DNA of 64,000 nt from Bacteroidota bacterium (GTDB lineage: Bacteria; Bacteroidota; Bacteroidia; Flavobacteriales_D; Crocinitomicaceae). The stretch is from assembly GCA_024280295.1 (NCBI GenBank), contig JAJRQK010000019.1:1-64000 (forward strand). The letters are read 5' to 3'. Both the position numbers and the translations under genes were made by a program. The notes beneath the pieces were generated by a model. That model had not been told where the DNA came from, did not search any database, and saw only the letters and a program-made list of their open reading frames with translations. Below are positions 60,319 through 64,000 of the stretch, in pieces; position 1 is the stretch's first letter, and every line of letters starts with the position of its first letter.

Positions 60319-62397
60319 GTGAAGTTTTTTTCCGACATATCGATTTGGTGGTTGATTCCATGGGGACTTTTCTCCACCCTTTTGGCTTATTGGTATTATA
60401 GGGGGCAGAAGGGGTTAAGTGATCTAAATCGTTGGATAAAACCATCCTTAACCATTTTGCGTGGCTTCAGTTTATTCTTGATTGGGGTACTTCTTTTAGG
60501 GTTATTATTAGAATCAATTGAGTATAGAGCAGAAAAACCTGTATTTATTACACTGGTTGATGACTCTGCATCTATGCTAAATTATAAGGATAGTAGTGAT
60601 GTAGCAAAAAGAATTGATGATTTCCGAACAAAGCTTGAGGATCAATACTCTGAAAAATTCGATGTAGTTCATTATTCTGTGGGAGATGGGGTTGAAGCTA
60701 TTGATCCACAGTATAAAGATCAATTATCTAACTTAGATGAAGGTTTTGAGCAATTATACACACAATTTTACAATCAAAATGTTGGTGGAATTTGTTTTAT
60801 TTCAGATGGAAATTTCAATAGGGGAAGTAATCCTAATTACTCAGCTGAAAAGATCTCATTAACACCAATTTTCACTGTTGGAGTTGGTGATACAATCAGA
60901 AAAAGAGATCAAGTAATTCGTAATGTCGCAGCAAACGATATCGCCTTTTACAAGAACAAATTCCCTGTTGAAATTGACATTCAAGCAACTCGCGTCGGTA
61001 AGGTTTCTTCTAATGTCACGATATCGAAGAATGGCAAAAAGATAGCAACCGAATCGGTCAGTTATAAAGATGGTAAGCTAGATTTCGCACATGTTTCTAT
61101 CATGCTTGACGCCAATGAAATTGGTTTTGTGGAATATACAGTCGAACTTCAAGCCGTTGATAATGAATCTTCTTACGAGAACAACCGTTGGTCGTTTTAT
61201 GTTGAAGTAATCGATTCTCGCAGTAAAATATTGATGCTTTCTCATGCTCCTCATCCTGACGTTACGGCAATTAAATCTGTAATTGAGAAAGATGAAAATG
61301 TAGAGGTGACTTCGATGTTAACCTCTGAATGGTCAGGAGATATTAATGAATTTGCATTGCTGATATGGCATGAACCTGGAGTTAACGGCAATTCTGAATT
61401 AGCTGCTAAGGTTAAATCATCTTCGATACCCGTTCTCTACTTAATTGGCAATAGAAGTAAAGCTTCAAACGTAAGAAGGTTAGGAATTGGTGTTACACTT
61501 CCGCCATCCAGAGGTGCGCGTTCTGATGAGGTACAGGCAAGTCTTAAAAGTGGATTTCAACTTTTTGAAGTTTCGGATAATATTCAAAATGCTTTGCAAT
61601 ACTGGCCTCCAGTGAACGTGCCTTTTGGAAATATTTCTACTCAAAAGGGATCAACACTACTTACTCAGCGTATTGGGCAAGTTGTAAAAACTGATCCAAT
61701 CTTATTATTTACAACAGGATCGCGTAAGCAAGGGGTTTTTATTGGTGAAGGATTATGGCGTTGGAAACTATCCGAATATGCGCGAACAAAATACAATAAA
61801 GGTTTTGATGAATTAATTCAAAAGTCTGTACAATATTTAGTTGTTCGGAAAAACACTGATGCATTACGTATAAACATGCCTAGGAGATTTAGTGTCAATG
61901 ATGATGTGGTCATCAATGCTGAGTTTTACAACTCTTCTTTAGAGCGAATAACTGAACCTGCAATCTCATTTGTATTGACTAACGAAGATGAGAGCAATGT
62001 TAATTACGAATTCGCAAAAGGATCACTAGACTATAAGTTATCTCTTGGAAAGTTGAAAGCTGGAAAGTACTCTTGGGTTGCGAAAACAAGTTTTGACGGC
62101 AAAAAGTATGATAAATCAGGTGTATTTGTTGTAACTGATATCTCAATAGAGAATTTAGAGTCGAGTGCAAATCACAATCTATTGAACCAAATGGCAACGA
62201 AATCGAATGGTGATTTCTATCGTTTAGATCAATTGGATCAACTTTTGAAAGATATTGGCAAGCGTAAGGATATTGTGAAAATAACCTCGGAAGAGTCTAG
62301 CTTCATTAACATGATTGATTATAAATGGATATTCTTCTTACTTATCTGTTTACTCAGCTTAGAATGGTTTGTTCGAAGAAGAGCGGGGTCCTATTAA
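60319..62397 (+). CDS. Large VWA-like membrane protein
   Basis: A 692-residue protein starting at GTG (no ATG precedes the conserved part). Two N-terminal hydrophobic helices (about 8-26 and 46-65) and one C-terminal helix (about 667-684) anchor it; the rest is expected to be periplasmic. Residues 75-200 look like a von Willebrand A domain with a MIDAS-like DDSASM and ICFISDGNFNRG. Then come Ig-like beta regions (VEIDIQATRVGKVSSNVTI) and a class-I glutamine-amidotransferase-like segment (LLIWHEPGVNGNSELA). The layout resembles BatA/BatB-type and related Bacteroidota VWA proteins. Function unknown; probably envelope stress or assembly. Confidence 0.82.
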   Translation: MKFFSDISIWWLIPWGLFSTLLAYWYYRGQKGLSDLNRWIKPSLTILRGFSLFLIGVLLLGLLLESIEYRAEKPVFITLVDDSASMLNYKDSSDVAKRIDDFRTKLEDQYSEKFDVVHYSVGDGVEAIDPQYKDQLSNLDEGFEQLYTQFYNQNVGGICFISDGNFNRGSNPNYSAEKISLTPIFTVGVGDTIRKRDQVIRNVAANDIAFYKNKFPVEIDIQATRVGKVSSNVTISKNGKKIATESVSYKDGKLDFAHVSIMLDANEIGFVEYTVELQAVDNESSYENNRWSFYVEVIDSRSKILMLSHAPHPDVTAIKSVIEKDENVEVTSMLTSEWSGDINEFALLIWHEPGVNGNSELAAKVKSSSIPVLYLIGNRSKASNVRRLGIGVTLPPSRGARSDEVQASLKSGFQLFEVSDNIQNALQYWPPVNVPFGNISTQKGSTLLTQRIGQVVKTDPILLFTTGSRKQGVFIGEGLWRWKLSEYARTKYNKGFDELIQKSVQYLVVRKNTDALRINMPRRFSVNDDVVINAEFYNSSLERITEPAISFVLTNEDESNVNYEFAKGSLDYKLSLGKLKAGKYSWVAKTSFDGKKYDKSGVFVVTDISIENLESSANHNLLNQMATKSNGDFYRLDQLDQLLKDIGKRKDIVKITSEESSFINMIDYKWIFFLLICLLSLEWFVRRRAGSY

Positions 62398-62406
62398 CAT
62401 TTATTT

Positions 62407-62439
62407 TGTTTTTGTGTAGATCAACATAATAATTTAGAA
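62407..62439 (+). promoter_or_regulatory. Candidate promoter of the 54-residue small protein
   Basis: TTTG (62407-62410), a 21-base spacer and TAATTTAG (62432-62439), one mismatch from TAnnTTTG; 36 bases before the ATG at 62476. Confidence 0.35.
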
Positions 62440-62475
62440 AGACTTACGTTCTAATTATAGACCAAACAAAAATAA

Positions 62476-62640
62476 ATGATGCCTATGTTAAAAAAATACC
62501 CTGAATTTATTGCTCCTAACGAAGAGTTGAAAATCGAACCAAGTATAACTAGCATCAACGCTATACTTAACTACAGTAAGTCGTTGGAGGTTAAGAGTAC
62601 TAAAAATAATAAGACTAGATTCCTTATCCATTTGAACTAG
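62476..62640 (+). CDS. Small protein of 54 residues
   Basis: An ORF with start ATG 62476 (a second ATG follows at 62479 and a third at 62485) and stop TAG at 62638-62640. The product has PEFIAPNEELKIEPSITSIN then AILNYSKSLEVKSTKNNKT and ends FLIHLN. The pattern of an acidic start, a SINAILNYSKSLEV helix and a short final strand resembles small conserved Bacteroidota proteins that I recall but cannot name. It has no signal or membrane segment. It has a plausible promoter upstream and lies alone between the VWA gene and a minus-strand terminator. It is too short for standard gene-length cut-offs. Confidence 0.5.
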   Translation: MMPMLKKYPEFIAPNEELKIEPSITSINAILNYSKSLEVKSTKNNKTRFLIHLN

Positions 62641-62653
62641 GACTAGATCAAGT

Positions 62654-62691
62654 AATTAAAAAGCCCTAACATTCTAAAGAGTGTTAGGGCT
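62654..62691 (-). terminator. Terminator of the M13 peptidase gene (minus strand)
   Basis: AGCCCTAACATTC and GAGTGTTAGGGCT form a 13-base stem (one G-U) with a TAAA loop. On the minus strand it runs into TTTTTAATT; on the plus strand the T run is missing. Confidence 0.8.
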
Positions 62692-62713
62692 AATACTTTA
62701 TAATCAATTTAAC

Positions 62714-64000
62714 CTACCAGATATTAGAGATCTTATCCGCTGAGTTTCGCATTGGATCAGATTCTTGAACATTGAACTCCTTAAAGAAGTAAGGACAATT
62801 CATCAATGGACCATTCACTCTATACATTCCTGGTGAGTGAGGGTCATTCGCTATACGATTTTTCAGTTCTTCCTCGGTATAGTTAATTTTCCAAAGTTGT
62901 GCATGTGCGATGAAAAAGCGTTGTCCTGGAGTAAATCCTTTCTTTATTTCTTCAGCTTTGTACTCATCCGTCATTGTGTAAGCTTGATATGCAAGTGTCA
63001 ATCCACCTAAGTCAGCAATATTTTCACCCATCGTCAAGCTTGAGTTAACACAATGTCCATCAATAGGGCAGAAGCCATCATAGGTAACGCCTAATTTTGC
63101 AGTTCGCTCTTCGAAAAGTTTGCGATCGTTTTTTGTCCACCAGTTTTTGAATGACCCATCTGCAGCGAATTTCGATCCCATATCATCAAAGCCATGTGTG
63201 AATTCATGTCCGATTACCATTCCAATACGGCCGTAGTTCACAGCATCCTCATAAGAATCACTGAAGAAAGGTGCTTGCATAATTCCAGCAGGAAAGGCAA
63301 TTTCATTCAATAAAGGATGATAATAGGCATTTACCATGTGTGCTGGCATTCCCCATTCATCTTTGTTAACGGGAGTGTTTAATTTCGCCATGTTTTTTTT
63401 GTGGGAGAACCGTTCGGTGATTCGGATGTTTTCAATGTAGTTATCTCTTGTAAAGGTGATTGAACTAAAATCTTCCCATTTTGAGGGGAATCCTAGCTTT
63501 CGACCAATAGAGTTTAGTTTTTTAAGCGCTTCGTCTTTTGTTATTTCCGACATCCAATCTAGGTTTTTGATTCTTTTCCGAAATGCTTTCAAAAGGTTAT
63601 CAACCATAGTGTTTACCCGATCTTTTGCTGTTTGAGAGTAATGCTCCTCTACAAATGCTTTACCTAATAGTTCACTGAATTCAGCCTCTGTAATTTCATC
63701 AATTGCTCGCTCATTTATAGGCTTCATTTCCTTTTTTCCACGTAAAACTGATCCATAGAATTTAAAATGTTCATCAACCAGTGTTTGGTTGAGATGGCCA
63801 GCAAAATTATTGATCACTTTCCACTTTAAGTAGTTTTTCCAAGCCTCTAAAGGTGTATTATCAACCAGCGAAATCACTTTTGACCAAAATTCTGGCTGTC
63901 CAACAACTAAAGAGTCGAATGATTGGCTTCCAATTTCCGATAAATAGGCTTCAAAATCAAAGTTTTTAGATGTTTCGAGGACATCGAGTATAGCCATTTT
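62714..64000 (-). CDS. M13-family zinc metallopeptidase (PepO/neprilysin-like), C-terminal part
   Basis: The visible 428 codons are the C-terminal part of an M13 peptidase, which normally has about 650-700 residues; the N-terminus lies beyond the right edge. The zinc-binding motif GHEFTHGFDD (HEFTH at 63208-63194) is complete, the third ligand lies in SLTMGENIADLGGL, and NAYYHPLLNEIAFPAGI is the conserved substrate-binding loop. The ending MRNSADKISNIW corresponds to the terminal Trp motif of the family. The enzyme is expected to be periplasmic or a lipoprotein, cleaving peptides. The Met at 63997-63995 is internal. Confidence 0.93.
   Translation of the reverse strand, partial: KMAILDVLETSKNFDFEAYLSEIGSQSFDSLVVGQPEFWSKVISLVDNTPLEAWKNYLKWKVINNFAGHLNQTLVDEHFKFYGSVLRGKKEMKPINERAIDEITEAEFSELLGKAFVEEHYSQTAKDRVNTMVDNLLKAFRKRIKNLDWMSEITKDEALKKLNSIGRKLGFPSKWEDFSSITFTRDNYIENIRITERFSHKKNMAKLNTPVNKDEWGMPAHMVNAYYHPLLNEIAFPAGIMQAPFFSDSYEDAVNYGRIGMVIGHEFTHGFDDMGSKFAADGSFKNWWTKNDRKLFEERTAKLGVTYDGFCPIDGHCVNSSLTMGENIADLGGLTLAYQAYTMTDEYKAEEIKKGFTPGQRFFIAHAQLWKINYTEEELKNRIANDPHSPGMYRVNGPLMNCPYFFKEFNVQESDPMRNSADKISNIW

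Noticed and set aside
1..64000. CRISPR arrays, tRNAs, rRNAs, insertion sequences, phage genes or attachment sites
   Set aside because: None was seen; no direct-repeat arrays, cloverleaf-like segments, transposases or integrases appear.

Overview
The window looks like a core-genome segment of a Bacteroidota bacterium, most likely Flavobacteriales. It is AT-rich, lacks obvious Shine-Dalgarno sequences, and carries many copies of the Bacteroidota -7 promoter element TAnnTTTG. It also has marker genes of that phylum: PorT of the type IX secretion system (T9SS), a subtilase with a T9SS sorting tail, the lipidated Omp85 protein TamL, a likely glycine-lipid acyltransferase pair, BshA (bacillithiol) and MenG/UbiE (menaquinone). 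No tRNA, rRNA, CRISPR array, insertion sequence or prophage was seen. The only clear decay product is an AAA+/DUF4143 ATPase pseudogene between accD and rpsO.

Layout, left part (1-22 kb): the 5' tip of a probable uvrA (minus strand) is divergent from an ECF-type sigma factor, followed by a haem-binding-domain protein and a seven-bladed propeller protein. A minus-strand acyltransferase pair (GlsA/GlsB-like) is divergent from a tight plus-strand operon: aminotransferase, heptose-7-phosphate-kinase-like PfkB kinase, TrkH, MenG, PorT, FAD oxidoreductase. A TrmH-type RNA methylase plus GNAT gene pair faces away from tamL. Then come UvrD helicase (minus), fbaA, accD and the broken ATPase.

Middle part (22-38 kb): rpsO and pnp, each with its own terminator; an ABC-2 exporter pair; a small helical protein plus PspA; an SLC13 transporter; a CAP-domain protein and a DUF2142 membrane protein; yaaA; a secreted lipoprotein with pyruvate-phosphate-dikinase domains; a TPR-like protein; and the T9SS-targeted subtilase.

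Right part (38-64 kb): a long minus-strand envelope operon runs from 45.7 to 37.9 kb (VTC-domain protein, DUF4956, lpxK, purine nucleoside phosphorylase, gatB, two tandem TlpA-like thioredoxins, lpxH) and ends in a terminator. A GH3 lipoprotein follows. A plus-strand run holds radC, wecB, a polysaccharide-deacetylase-like protein, DUF423, an MBL hydrolase, fabI and a small lipoprotein. After that come a GH3/beta-lactamase fusion with a PAP2/sphingomyelin-synthase-like protein, bshA, a Cys/His-rich secreted protein, a thiolase (minus), a DUF3078 outer-membrane protein, a VWA-like membrane protein, a 54-residue small protein and a truncated M13 peptidase at the right edge.

The dominant theme is envelope biogenesis: lipid A (lpxK, lpxH, heptose kinase), aminolipids, outer-membrane assembly (TamL, PorT), peptidoglycan turnover (two GH3 proteins, one fused to a serine hydrolase), periplasmic redox (TlpA pair) and membrane stress (PspA). 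The least explained items are the lipoprotein dikinase, the VTC-DUF4956 pair heading the lipid A operon, the candidate leaderless promoters, and the small proteins.
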